Source: Luteolibacter rhizosphaerae (lineage in GTDB: Bacteria; Verrucomicrobiota; Verrucomicrobiia; Verrucomicrobiales; Akkermansiaceae). Taken from it: a stretch of DNA of 64,000 nt. The notes under the pieces are model-generated. The model searched no databases, was not told the DNA's origin, and was given only the letters and a program-made list of their open reading frames with translations. Positions 32,601 through 40,637 of this stretch are shown in pieces. How positions within the stretch are numbered: the first letter of the stretch is position 1; every line of letters begins with the position of its first letter. The stretch is taken from contig NZ_JAPDDR010000006.1 of NCBI RefSeq assembly GCF_025950095.1, positions 62,001 through 126,000 of the forward strand. Reading direction: 5' to 3'. The position numbers were made by a program, and so were the translations under genes.

Positions 32601-35086
32601 TGCGCGTGATTCCGGATGTGGGTGCTTCCACTCCCACCGTGTCAGAGGTGCTGGACATCGTGAACGTGGTCACCAATCCGCCGCGCGTGCCTGCCGAGTC
32701 GATCACGCCGGGTCCGAATGGCGAGTGCGGCCTGCTCGGTCTGGCCTTCCACCCGCAGTACGCGCAGAACGGCTACTTCTACGTGACCTATTCCGTGGTG
32801 AAGTCCGGATTGAGCGGATGGTTCCAGCGGCTCTCGCGTTTCACCGTGCCCCCGGACCAGATCGGGCAGGCGAGCCCGGTGGCCGATCCTTCCACGGAGT
32901 CGATCCTGATTGAGCAAGCCGACCGCGAGGACAACCACAACGGCGGTGACCTGCACTTCGGTCCGGATGGCTTCCTCTATTACTCGGTGGGTGACGAGGC
33001 GAATGCGAACGACAAGTATGTAAATAGCCAGGACATCGATAAGAACATCTTCTCCGCGATGCTCCGGATCGACGTGGACAAGGCTTCCGGGATCGAGCCG
33101 AACCCCCACGTCTCCGTCCCCACGGACAATGGCATCGCCCGCTATTCGATCCCGGCGGACAATCCATTCATCGGAGCCACCAGCTTCAACGGGCTGCCGG
33201 TGAATCCTGCCGCCGTGCGCACCGAGTTTTGGGCGGTCGGGCTGCGCAGTCCCTGGCGCTTCTCTTTCGATCCGCTTACCCATGAACTCTGGCTCGGGGA
33301 TGTGGGGCAGGGGATGTACGAGGAGGTGGACCTCATCACGAAGGGTGGCAACTACGGCTGGGTCTATCGCGAGGGCATGCACGATACCGCCTTCACCAAC
33401 CCGGTGCCCCCGACCAAGCCCGCCGGATTCAGTTCGATCGATCCGATCTACGAATACGTCCACACCGGCATGGCGGGCGATTCGAACTTCAAGGGGAACT
33501 CTGTGATCGGGGGCGTGGTCTATCGCGGCTCGAAGATACCCTCGCTCTACGGAAAATACATCTTCGGGGATCAGGTTTCCGGGCACATCTGGTCGCTCGG
33601 CCGTGCGGGAGATGTTCCGGGCGGGGCGGTCACCGTGGAGCGAATCGGCGGCCAGGCATTCCTCTCGAATTTCGGCACGGACCCCTCGAATGGCGACGTG
33701 CTGGTGTCTGACTACTTCGGTGGCCGTATCATGCGGATCGTCTCCGCCACGGCGGATGGGAATTTCCCGGCCAAGCTGAGCGATACCGCCCTCTTCGCCG
33801 ATCTCACGGACCTCTCGCCCTCTCCCGGCGTGCTGCCCTACGAGCCGAACCTGACCTTCTGGAGCGATCATGCGGTAAAGCGCCGCTGGTTCACGATTCC
33901 GGATGCGGGCAAGCGCATGACATGGTCGCGGGACGGGAACTGGACCTTCCCGGAGGGGCAGATCTGGATCAAACACTTCGATCTCGAAACCGAGCGCGGG
34001 AATCCGTCCTCTCCGAAGAAGCGGATCGAAACACGCTTGCTGGTGAAGAACTCCACCGGGATGTACGGTGTGAGCTACCGTTGGAACGAAGCCCAGACTG
34101 ACGCGACGCTCGCGGCGGACGGCGGCGAAGACTTTCCGGTGAATCTCACCGTGAACGGTGCGCCCTACTTCCAGCAGTGGCGGATTCCGAGCCGTTCGCA
34201 GTGCATGACCTGCCACTCGCCGCAGGCCGGGCACGCGCTTTCCTTCAACACCCGGCAGCTCAACTTGAGCCGGGAGATCCAGGGCTTCAGTGGCAACCAG
34301 ATCGACCTGCTCTCGGAGGCCGGATACCTTTCGAATATTCCGCAGTCCACCAACCTGCTGCCGCGCCACCTGCGCCCGGATGAGGACGAATATCCGCTGG
34401 AAGCCCGCGTCCGGTCCTACCTCGCGGTCAATTGCTCCTACTGCCATGCCGGAGCGGAAGGAACCGCACCCACCGCATGGGACGGGCGCCACCAGCTGAC
34501 ACTGGAGCAGACCGGTCTAGTAAACGGGGAAGCGAACTCGAACAACGGCAATCCGGCCAACAAGCTGGTAGTGCCGGGAGATCTCCTGCACTCGATCGTG
34601 CTGAACCGGGTGGCGGTAACCAATGGCTTCTCGAAGATGCCGCCGCTGGGTAGCAACGAGATCGATCAGGTTAACGTCGGGCTGCTCTCCGCGTGGATCG
34701 CTGAGAGCCTCCCGGAAAATCAAACCTACGCCGCGTGGCGTCTGGAGAAGTTCGGTTCATCCTCCTCACCGCAGGGCGATCCTGACGCGGATGTGGATGG
34801 CGACGGCGTTGCGAACCGCGACGAATTCCTCGCCGGCACCTCGCCGACGAACGGCGCGAGCTTCCTGCGACCCGTGCTGACGCGGTCCGGCGATCAGGTT
34901 TCGATCGGCTTCGACCTACCTGCCAATCGCTCGGTGCGTGTGCAATCCTCGGCGAACCTCCAGGATTGGTCGCTGTGGGATGTGCCGGGGAACGATGGGG
35001 TTTCCCTTCCCGCCGGTCCGCATGCGATCCAAGGCAGCTCCGCGGATGCCGCGCACTTCTTCCGTCTCCTCATCGAGGAACGCTAA
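29678..35086 (+). CDS. Secreted fusion: three LamG domains, Ig-like domain, sugar-dehydrogenase-type propeller and diheme C-terminal region
   Basis: An 1802-aa exported protein. After a signal segment (LAFGSLLLLLGGASPSRA) come three tandem LamG-type domains starting near residues 38, 306 and 572 (each with RWSF/WVFN...DSVTG/DSVGG, DLPNG and NNWIGRS-type motifs). A cadherin/Ig-like domain follows (about 831-918), then a glucose/sorbosone dehydrogenase-type beta-propeller (about 940-1360; LGLAFHPQY, DNHNGGDLHFGPDGFLYYSV). The next region (about 1365-1690) resembles the HNE_0200-type domain and carries two c-type heme motifs, CMTCH (Cys1509) and CSYCH (Cys1586). A calcium repeat and end domain close it. 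Likely a surface-bound, possibly PQQ-dependent oxidoreductase targeting a carbohydrate; substrate and cofactor are inferred. Confidence 0.85.
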   Translation: MRSAFSIDSYGGAWPRLAFGSLLLLLGGASPSRADLVNRWSFNNPAGSATDGSVLSDSVTGAVATVQGNFAEFTGTSVRLEGPNGGDTTTGNRSAGFISGYVDLPNGLISSKTHLSVELWATPLSGRDYQRIFDFGRVTGAGSGGGALGEIIDITGTTPGGTSASDNLFLSFCIGNSLNAQRAEALLNGGSKLTMDSALATTAGTPYHYVLTFEDLGTEGGRITWYRDGTQIASGDVSFHLSNIEDVNNWLGRSMWTGDRNAHAEFDELRIYDHVLSTSEISANLVAGPDALVDPPDPEPAPVPDHLWVFNDGADSTVDSGLSFTDSVGGMAATLRGNGAALTGTALRLPGSTAGNQSAASISAYLDLPNGIISAQPSITLEAWATPLSSKAYQRLFDFGRTNVTSGSGALPGEIIDGSGAPGVFAGYDNFVLSLNVAGNLGTHRLEGQIDNGEAIFTDSTAATTAGTQYHYILVLQDGVGTYGANGCQIRWYRNGALQNTLDLDFHLSEMQDVNNWIGRSNYSGDSCSNLALNELRIYRRAITPGEILASYTEGPDLNSGEPEPPVPAPAPRHRWSFNGAAGAVPAGTPFTDSATGELATLRGNGAALDGTAIVLPGTTNGNQTAANISAYVDLPNGIFSAAKSFTMEAWLTPLSSKNWQRIFDFGNSSLTSGSGAATGEIIDGPAAPGGFTASDNLLLSLNINGELGNHRLESRMAGGSVVTQDTGLAGSTPVGTEHHYVLSVQDGAGASGASGCQAKWYRDGELQGSIDLPYRVADMADVNNWIGRSLWAADMNSNFALNELRIYSKALSAGEVLASHSNGAAAVFPAPVAVADTATIHAGQKVRIAVLANDSGAINPASVEIVTPPVLGTATVDAQGSILYTHPGSGSNPVTFSYRVSGEGGTSAATAVTVQISSELRIATAAPNVPLEAPVTAIQVVPAFPGLAFNKALCFASPPGDAQRLFVCELGGKLRVIPDVGASTPTVSEVLDIVNVVTNPPRVPAESITPGPNGECGLLGLAFHPQYAQNGYFYVTYSVVKSGLSGWFQRLSRFTVPPDQIGQASPVADPSTESILIEQADREDNHNGGDLHFGPDGFLYYSVGDEANANDKYVNSQDIDKNIFSAMLRIDVDKASGIEPNPHVSVPTDNGIARYSIPADNPFIGATSFNGLPVNPAAVRTEFWAVGLRSPWRFSFDPLTHELWLGDVGQGMYEEVDLITKGGNYGWVYREGMHDTAFTNPVPPTKPAGFSSIDPIYEYVHTGMAGDSNFKGNSVIGGVVYRGSKIPSLYGKYIFGDQVSGHIWSLGRAGDVPGGAVTVERIGGQAFLSNFGTDPSNGDVLVSDYFGGRIMRIVSATADGNFPAKLSDTALFADLTDLSPSPGVLPYEPNLTFWSDHAVKRRWFTIPDAGKRMTWSRDGNWTFPEGQIWIKHFDLETERGNPSSPKKRIETRLLVKNSTGMYGVSYRWNEAQTDATLAADGGEDFPVNLTVNGAPYFQQWRIPSRSQCMTCHSPQAGHALSFNTRQLNLSREIQGFSGNQIDLLSEAGYLSNIPQSTNLLPRHLRPDEDEYPLEARVRSYLAVNCSYCHAGAEGTAPTAWDGRHQLTLEQTGLVNGEANSNNGNPANKLVVPGDLLHSIVLNRVAVTNGFSKMPPLGSNEIDQVNVGLLSAWIAESLPENQTYAAWRLEKFGSSSSPQGDPDADVDGDGVANRDEFLAGTSPTNGASFLRPVLTRSGDQVSIGFDLPANRSVRVQSSANLQDWSLWDVPGNDGVSLPAGPHAIQGSSADAAHFFRLLIEER

Positions 35087-35128
35087 ACGCCGCTTCCCAA
35101 GCCTCGCTCCCCGGGCATCCTTCCATGC

Positions 35129-35386
35129 ATGCGTTTGCGAGTGCTGGCGGTCCCGAATTCGAAGGCCAGCGAGGTGGTCGGATGGGAAGATGACCCGCGT
35201 GTCGGGCGCGTGCTGCGCGTGAAGATCGCGGCACCGCCGGTGGACGGAAAAGCGAATGCCGCGCTGCGCGAGTTCCTCGCCGGATATCTCCGCATTCCGA
35301 AATCGAAGGTGAGCTTGGACCATGGCGACAGCTCGCGGATCAAGACCTTCGTCTTGCCGGATAACACCGACTTGCGCTTGCCCTAA
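35129..35386 (+). CDS. UPF0235/YggU (DUF167) family protein
   Basis: An 85-aa protein matching the small YggU/DUF167 family: VLAVPNSKASEVVG at the N-terminus and the signature RVKIAAPPVDGKANAALREF, then SKVSLDHGDSSRIKTF. Members have known structures but no settled biochemical role. The start ATG at 35129 leaves 42 nt after the large fusion gene. Opposite-strand open frames covering this locus lack family resemblance. Confidence 0.9.
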   Translation: MRLRVLAVPNSKASEVVGWEDDPRVGRVLRVKIAAPPVDGKANAALREFLAGYLRIPKSKVSLDHGDSSRIKTFVLPDNTDLRLP

Positions 35387-35464
35387 CTGTCGCATGAAAA
35401 AATCCGCAGGGAATTTTCGCTGGCGCATTGCCAGTCGGCGGCAGTCTTGCTAGGAGGCGGGTGG

Positions 35465-36052
35465 ATGGCGTGGTCGTTCCGTCAGATAGAGTTTGCTTGG
35501 GGTAGAAAATCCCGGGCAGTCCCGCCGTCCCCTTCGCGAACTTCCGCTGCGAAGATCGATGGCGGCCTCACCGAATGGTGCCGCGAAACCGCCGCGGGCA
35601 TGGCCTTGCCGGAGCTTTCCCGTCGCGTGCGCGTCACATGGAATGCGCGCATGCAGACCACCGCGGGCCGCGCTTGGTGGCCGAGCCGGCTGATCGAGCT
35701 CAACCCGAAGTTGAAGGAGCAGGCGCCGGAGGAAGTGTGGCGCACGCTCCGCCACGAGCTCGCGCATCTGGTCGCCTATGAGCGCGCCGGTCGCCGCCGG
35801 ATCGAAGTGCACGGCGTCGAATGGCGCGCGGCTTGTGCCGAGCTCGGTATCCCGAACGAGCAGCCCTTTCACAACCTGCCCTTCAAGCGCAAGCGGATGA
35901 AGCGGAACTTCGCCTACATCTGCCCCGAGTGCTATTCCACCATCCGCCGCGTGAAGCGGATCAACCGCATGGTAGCCTGCTACGCCTGCTGCCGGAAGCA
36001 CAGCGGCGGTCTCTTCGACTCCCGCTTCCGCTTGCAGGAGCAGAAGCTCTAG
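35465..36052 (+). CDS. SprT-like zinc protein
   Basis: A 195-aa protein with the SprT-like metallopeptidase motif HELAHL (His97, Glu98, His101) and a third likely ligand in HGVEW (His116), followed by a C-terminal zinc ribbon (CPECYSTIRR ... ACYACCRKH). This fits the SprT/Spartan fold; bacterial members are poorly characterised, and a role on DNA-protein crosslinks is known only for eukaryotic Spartan. The start at 35465 is set by an AGGAGG seven bases upstream (35452-35457); an in-frame TTG at 35447 would lie before that site. It is followed 15 nt later by the CPBP-type gene. Confidence 0.88.
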   Translation: MAWSFRQIEFAWGRKSRAVPPSPSRTSAAKIDGGLTEWCRETAAGMALPELSRRVRVTWNARMQTTAGRAWWPSRLIELNPKLKEQAPEEVWRTLRHELAHLVAYERAGRRRIEVHGVEWRAACAELGIPNEQPFHNLPFKRKRMKRNFAYICPECYSTIRRVKRINRMVACYACCRKHSGGLFDSRFRLQEQKL

Positions 36053-36067
36053 TCCATTCCGGCGTTC

Positions 36068-37461
36068 ATGGACCAAGCACCCGCGCCACCGCCGCTGTCT
36101 GGCGGCACCCCGCGCAAGAAAAGACGCCTGCCGCTATGGATCCTGTGGCCGCTTCTCGGCTTGTGGGCGGTCTATCTGGTCCAAAACTTCCGGGATCTGC
36201 GTGACTCGCCGCCGGAGGCCTGGGTGCTGTGGCGGATTGCCGATAGCGATCTGCGGATCGAAACCTCCGATCTGATTTTCCATGGGGCTCGGCGGAGGTG
36301 GCCGGAGACAGGGAGGGCAGCGACCTCTACGCGCACTGGGCGGAGATCCTGGCCAAGGATGAAGATGGGCGCTCCCGCAACGCAGCGGCGATCCTCTGGA
36401 AGATGGCCGGGGAGGATCAGAAGGCGCGCAAGTTGGAGCGACCAGAAAGCGACTACCCGGAGGTGGATCTCGCGGTCGGCCAATTCATCGGCGCTGAAGA
36501 GGTCGATCCGGAGGCGGTGGAAGCTTGCGGTGAAACGATCCTCGCCAACGACGAAACCTATTGGTGGGAGGAAGAACTCTATCTCCAGCTTTCGGATGAC
36601 AGGGAGGGCGAGACCGCGTCGGGGATAAGAGCGCGGATTGCGGAGCGCGCGGACCGAAGCGCGATGATTTGCTGGGCCGTCATGGTAGCGGTTGTCGGTC
36701 TTGCCGTCGCAGGGCTCGGCGGTTTCGTGGCGCTGGCGAAGAGCAGGGTGAAGCTGAAAGACTTCAAGCGATTGCCTGCCGTCTTCCGCCGGCTCGACGA
36801 AAGGTCGGTGCTCGCGACCCTGCCGCTCGCCGATCTGGTGGCCTTCCTCGTGCTTTTGCTCACGGGCTTGGCGATCGAACTGAATCCGGACTACGACCTC
36901 GGGGACATCATCGGCCAAGACATCTTCTGGCGCTTGGCACCGGCAGTCTTCCTGTGCCTCGTATTCTTCCGCTCCTTCAGCACCAGCGTCCGCGCTCTCG
37001 GCGTCGACCGGCGCTTCCACATGGGCGCGGTATGGGCCGCCCTCGGCATCACGATGAGCGTCGAAACCCTATGCTGGTTGCTGATCCCGCAGGATGTTGA
37101 AGACCTCTCCGCCTACTCGACCGATGCTTGGGGTTTCGGCTGGGACGGCCTCGGCTACACGCTTCTAAGCTCCTGCATCCTGGCTCCGGTGAGCGAGGAA
37201 ATCGTCTACCGTGGCTTCCTGTTCAATGCGGTGAACAAGCGTCTCGGGCTGATCTGGGGGCTGGTGATCGCGAACCTCGTCTTCACCCTCATCCACGGTT
37301 ATCCGCTGGACTCCACCGTGGCCACCTTCCTCTTCGGGGTAGTCGCCTCGTTGCTCTATCGTTTCACCGGATCCTTGGCCGCGGCGATGCTGATGCACGC
37401 GCTGTTCAATCTTTATTGCACCATCATCGGCTGGCCTTCGATGGAGGCGATCTATTGGTGA
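36068..37461 (+). CDS. CPBP-family intramembrane metalloprotease, apparent frameshift
   Basis: The main frame (36298-37461) encodes a multi-pass membrane protein with the CPBP/Abi motifs: SEEIVYRGFLFNAV (EExxxR), FTLIHGYP and MLMHALFN. These proteases cleave within the membrane. The only start in that frame is a GTG at 36298 with no proper ribosome site. A second frame from ATG 36068 supplies a convincing N-terminus (PLWILWPLLGLWAVYLVQNF transmembrane segment, high third-position GC) that ends abruptly where the main frame begins. Adding one G to the G4 run at 36284-36287 would join them into one 464-aa protein. The cause is a true mutation, programmed slippage or a sequencing error; the sequence alone cannot decide. 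Confidence 0.75.
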
Positions 37462-37470
37462 AGGTCGGCG

Positions 37471-38946
37471 CTAGCGCTCTGCTCCCGCCTCCACGCGTTG
37501 GGACATCAGAGCTCCATAAGCCCGCAGATGCTCGTCCAATACCTTCTCCATCGCGGCGCCTCGTTCCGGGTGGGCCTTCGTTAGGTTCCGATTTTCCGCG
37601 AGGTCCTTGGAGATATCATACAGCTCGGTGGAACCGTCCGCGTAGTTGCGGATGAATTTCCAGCTCCCCTCGTGGAGGATCGAAAAGTGGTCGTTGTTGT
37701 GACCGTGCGGATAGTGCGTCACCAGCCACTGCGGACGATGATAGCTTGTGTCGCCTTTGAGATAAGGCCGGAGGTCGTGCCCGTCGAAGAGAGGAACGTC
37801 CTTCGCCCCTGCCAATCCGAGCAGGGTGGGGAAAAGATCGACGAGGGACACGAGATCATCCGTCCGCGAACCCGGCGTCACTGGCAGCTCGGCTTGGACT
37901 TCTCCGTCTCCCGCCTTTGCCCATCCCGCGATCATCGGGATGCGGATGCCTCCTTCATAGCGCATCCCCTTCTTCCCGCGCAGCGGTGCATTGCCGGAGA
38001 CGATCGGGTTGGCGTTGTCGTTCGGGATTGGCGCGTCGCCGCCATTGTCGGAGATGAAAACCACGAAGGTCTTCTCCGCAATGCCGAGTTGATCGAGCTT
38101 CGCCAGAATGTCTCCCAACGATCGGTCCATCCCTTCGATCAGGGTCGCGTAAGCTCGCTGGGCCGGAGGAAGGTCGGGATAGTTCGCGCTGAAACGCGGG
38201 TCCTGCTGGAAGGGCGAGTGAACCGCATAGTGGGCCATGTAGGCGAAGAACGGCTTCTCGCCCTTCGCCGCCGTTTCGATCGCGCCGCACAACTCGCGCG
38301 TGAGCACCTCGGTCAGGAACTCATCCTTGCCATGCCACTTCTCCAGACCCGTCACGTGGTTCGATCTTTTCCCGAAGCTATCCTTGGCGAAGTAGGAAGC
38401 CGGGTGCCCGATCTCATTGCCCGCGATGTTCACCTCGAAGCCGATCGCCTTCGGATCTTGGGCGAAGGCACCCCGGCTGCCGAAGTGGGCCTTCCCGCAG
38501 TGGATGGTATGATAGCCGGCTGCCTTCAGCAATGCGGGTAGCGGCTTCTCGTCCGCAGCCATACCGGTTCGCCGCCAGCCCTCGGGTGATCGGAGATGCA
38601 GCACATCTTTGTCGCTGTTCTCGGTGCCCGCCGGATTGGTCCAGTTGGTCACCTGGTGGCGGGCCGCGTTCTTGCCGGTCATGATACTGACCCGCGAAGG
38701 CGTGCAAACCGGGTGCGCATAGGCACGGGTGAAGATCATGCCGCGCGCGGCGAGCGCCTCCATATTGGGCGTCCGATAGCGGCGGTTGAGATCCGTCGCG
38801 AGTGCCTCACCCGATGCACCGCGATGAAAGGGTAGAGAGCAGTCCTGCCATCCCATGTCATCGACGAGGAAGACCAGCAGATTCGGTCGTTCTGCCGAGA
38901 TGGCAGAATTGATGCCGATCACCAGCAGCGTGAGAAGTGCCTTCAT
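37471..38946 (-). CDS. Secreted sulfatase
   Basis: A 491-aa exported arylsulfatase-type enzyme. The start at 38946 gives a signal peptide (MKALLTLLVIGINSAISA) followed by the sulfatase opening RPNLLVFLVDDMGWQD, whose Asp pair binds calcium. The activation site is HPVCTPSR with Cys81 in a CxPSR motif, expected to be converted to formylglycine by a maturase encoded elsewhere. Further motifs are MTGKN, FAYMAHYAVHSPFQ and VFISDNGGDAP. Such sulfatases are abundant in Verrucomicrobiota and Planctomycetota and remove sulfate from polysaccharides; the specific substrate is not visible. It is convergent with the CPBP-type gene, only 9 nt apart. Confidence 0.92.
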   Translation of the reverse strand: MKALLTLLVIGINSAISAERPNLLVFLVDDMGWQDCSLPFHRGASGEALATDLNRRYRTPNMEALAARGMIFTRAYAHPVCTPSRVSIMTGKNAARHQVTNWTNPAGTENSDKDVLHLRSPEGWRRTGMAADEKPLPALLKAAGYHTIHCGKAHFGSRGAFAQDPKAIGFEVNIAGNEIGHPASYFAKDSFGKRSNHVTGLEKWHGKDEFLTEVLTRELCGAIETAAKGEKPFFAYMAHYAVHSPFQQDPRFSANYPDLPPAQRAYATLIEGMDRSLGDILAKLDQLGIAEKTFVVFISDNGGDAPIPNDNANPIVSGNAPLRGKKGMRYEGGIRIPMIAGWAKAGDGEVQAELPVTPGSRTDDLVSLVDLFPTLLGLAGAKDVPLFDGHDLRPYLKGDTSYHRPQWLVTHYPHGHNNDHFSILHEGSWKFIRNYADGSTELYDISKDLAENRNLTKAHPERGAAMEKVLDEHLRAYGALMSQRVEAGAER

Positions 38947-39066
38947 TTCCAATGGATTCGCGTTTTCCGGGCAATTCACGGCAAGGAGATTTCGCCTTTC
39001 CGCAAACAACTTTCGCAACCGTGCAGGCGCGCCGAGGTTTCCCTACTCGCAACCCACTCCTCTGCC

Positions 39067-40617
39067 ATGCTCCCGGCCGCACCCGACGAATGGACCATCT
39101 TTGAAGCCGCTCACCTGCTCCGCCGGGCCGGCTTCGGGGGATCACCGGATGAAATCAAGGTGTTCCACGCGCTCGGCCGCAAGAAGGCGGTCGATGCCTT
39201 GCTCGCTCCGGATGAAGCGCTCGATGCCTTCCCGCTTCCCGAATGGGCCAGCCGTGAAGTCGCGGCCGAGGAAATGCGCGAGCGCGCCATGGAAGTCCGC
39301 GAGATGCGCCAGCGCACCCGCGACATGACGCCGGAGCAAGCGGACCGCACCCGCCGGCAATTCAACCAGCAGCGCCAGCGCGAATCCCGCCAGCGTTCGG
39401 CCGAAGCCCAGGGCTGGTGGTTCGAGCGCATGCTCAAGACCAAGGCTCCCCTGCGCGAGAAGATGGTGCTCTTCTGGCACGACCACTTCGCGACTTCTTT
39501 CCAGAAGGTCCGGCTGCCGGTGCTTCTGATCCAGCAGAACGAACTCTTCCGTCGCTATGCCACCGGTTCCTTCAAAGATCTCACCCATGAGATCGTGAAG
39601 GACGCCGCGATGATGCTCTACTTGGACACTCAAAGCTCGAAGAAGGGCAAGCCGAACGAGAACTTCGCCCGCGAGGTCATGGAACTCTTCACGCTGGGTG
39701 AGGGGAACTACACCGAACAGGATATCAAGGAAGCTGCCCGCGCTTTCACCGGCTATCAGATCAACCGTGGCAACGGCGCGGTGACTCACAACAGGCGCCA
39801 GGCCGACAATGGCGAGAAAACCATCTTCAGCCGCAAGGGCAAGTATGATGGTGATGGCGTCGTGGATCTCATCTTCGAGCAAAGCGCCGCGTCCCGCCTG
39901 ATCCCGACCAAGCTCTGGGAATACTTCGTGGCCGAGAACCCGCCGAAGGAAGGCATTGATGCGCTCGCGAAGTCTTTCAAGGATGCCGATTTCAAGATCG
40001 AGCCGCTCCTGCGCGAGATATTCCTCTCGAAGTCCTTCTACGCGGAGAAGGTAATGCGGGATCAGATCAAGTCGCCGATCCAGTACCTCGTTCAGATGTT
40101 CAAGGAGCTGGAGCTTCGCGAGGCTCCGGAAGCTTACGTGCTGAGTGCCCAGCAGCAGCTCGGGCAAGTGCTTTTCATGCCGCCGAATGTCGCTGGCTGG
40201 GATTGGGGCAAGGCTTGGATCAACACGAACACCTTGCTTTCCCGCTACAATGTCGCGGGCTTCATTACGAAAGGTTCCCAAGAGAACGAGCCCGTCCGGA
40301 ATGATGGCGATGGCGACGGCATGATGATGGAGATGGAAGAACGCAAGCCCGCACGCCTCGGCAATGCGATGAAGCGCGCCGAACGCAACTGGGCCGGCCC
40401 GGATTATGAAAAGGTCGCCCCGCGTGCCCTGCGTGAGGATCCGGAGAAGCTGATCGATTCCTTGCTCTTCCGCTTCTTCCAGTCGCCGCTCGGCCCCAAG
40501 GAACGCGAAGCCTTCGTCGAATACGCTCGTTCCAAGAAGGGTGCGGTCTTCACCAACAAAGAGACCGGTGAACTCTGCCACCTGATCCTGAGCACGCCGC
40601 AGTATCAACTCGCCTGA
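39067..40617 (+). CDS. DUF1800 family protein
   Basis: A 516-aa protein of the DUF1800 family: AAHLLRRAGFGGSPDEIKVF at the N-terminus, MVLFWHDHFATSFQKV, NENFAREVMELFTLGEGNYTE region and LFMPPNVAGWDWGKAWINT. No signal peptide is evident. DUF1800 genes are nearly always paired with a DUF1501 gene, as here with a 20-nt gap. The pair is widespread in Verrucomicrobiota and Planctomycetota, and its biochemical role is not established. A small Gly/Asp/Met-rich insertion (DGDGDGMMMEME) lies near residue 415. Confidence 0.92.
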   Translation: MLPAAPDEWTIFEAAHLLRRAGFGGSPDEIKVFHALGRKKAVDALLAPDEALDAFPLPEWASREVAAEEMRERAMEVREMRQRTRDMTPEQADRTRRQFNQQRQRESRQRSAEAQGWWFERMLKTKAPLREKMVLFWHDHFATSFQKVRLPVLLIQQNELFRRYATGSFKDLTHEIVKDAAMMLYLDTQSSKKGKPNENFAREVMELFTLGEGNYTEQDIKEAARAFTGYQINRGNGAVTHNRRQADNGEKTIFSRKGKYDGDGVVDLIFEQSAASRLIPTKLWEYFVAENPPKEGIDALAKSFKDADFKIEPLLREIFLSKSFYAEKVMRDQIKSPIQYLVQMFKELELREAPEAYVLSAQQQLGQVLFMPPNVAGWDWGKAWINTNTLLSRYNVAGFITKGSQENEPVRNDGDGDGMMMEMEERKPARLGNAMKRAERNWAGPDYEKVAPRALREDPEKLIDSLLFRFFQSPLGPKEREAFVEYARSKKGAVFTNKETGELCHLILSTPQYQLA

Positions 40618-40637
40618 ATCCAGAAACTCTTCCTCTG

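Noticed and set aside
32642-34492. Minus-strand open frame of about 616 codons
   Set aside because: It is antisense to the propeller and heme region of the large fusion; no protein-like motifs.
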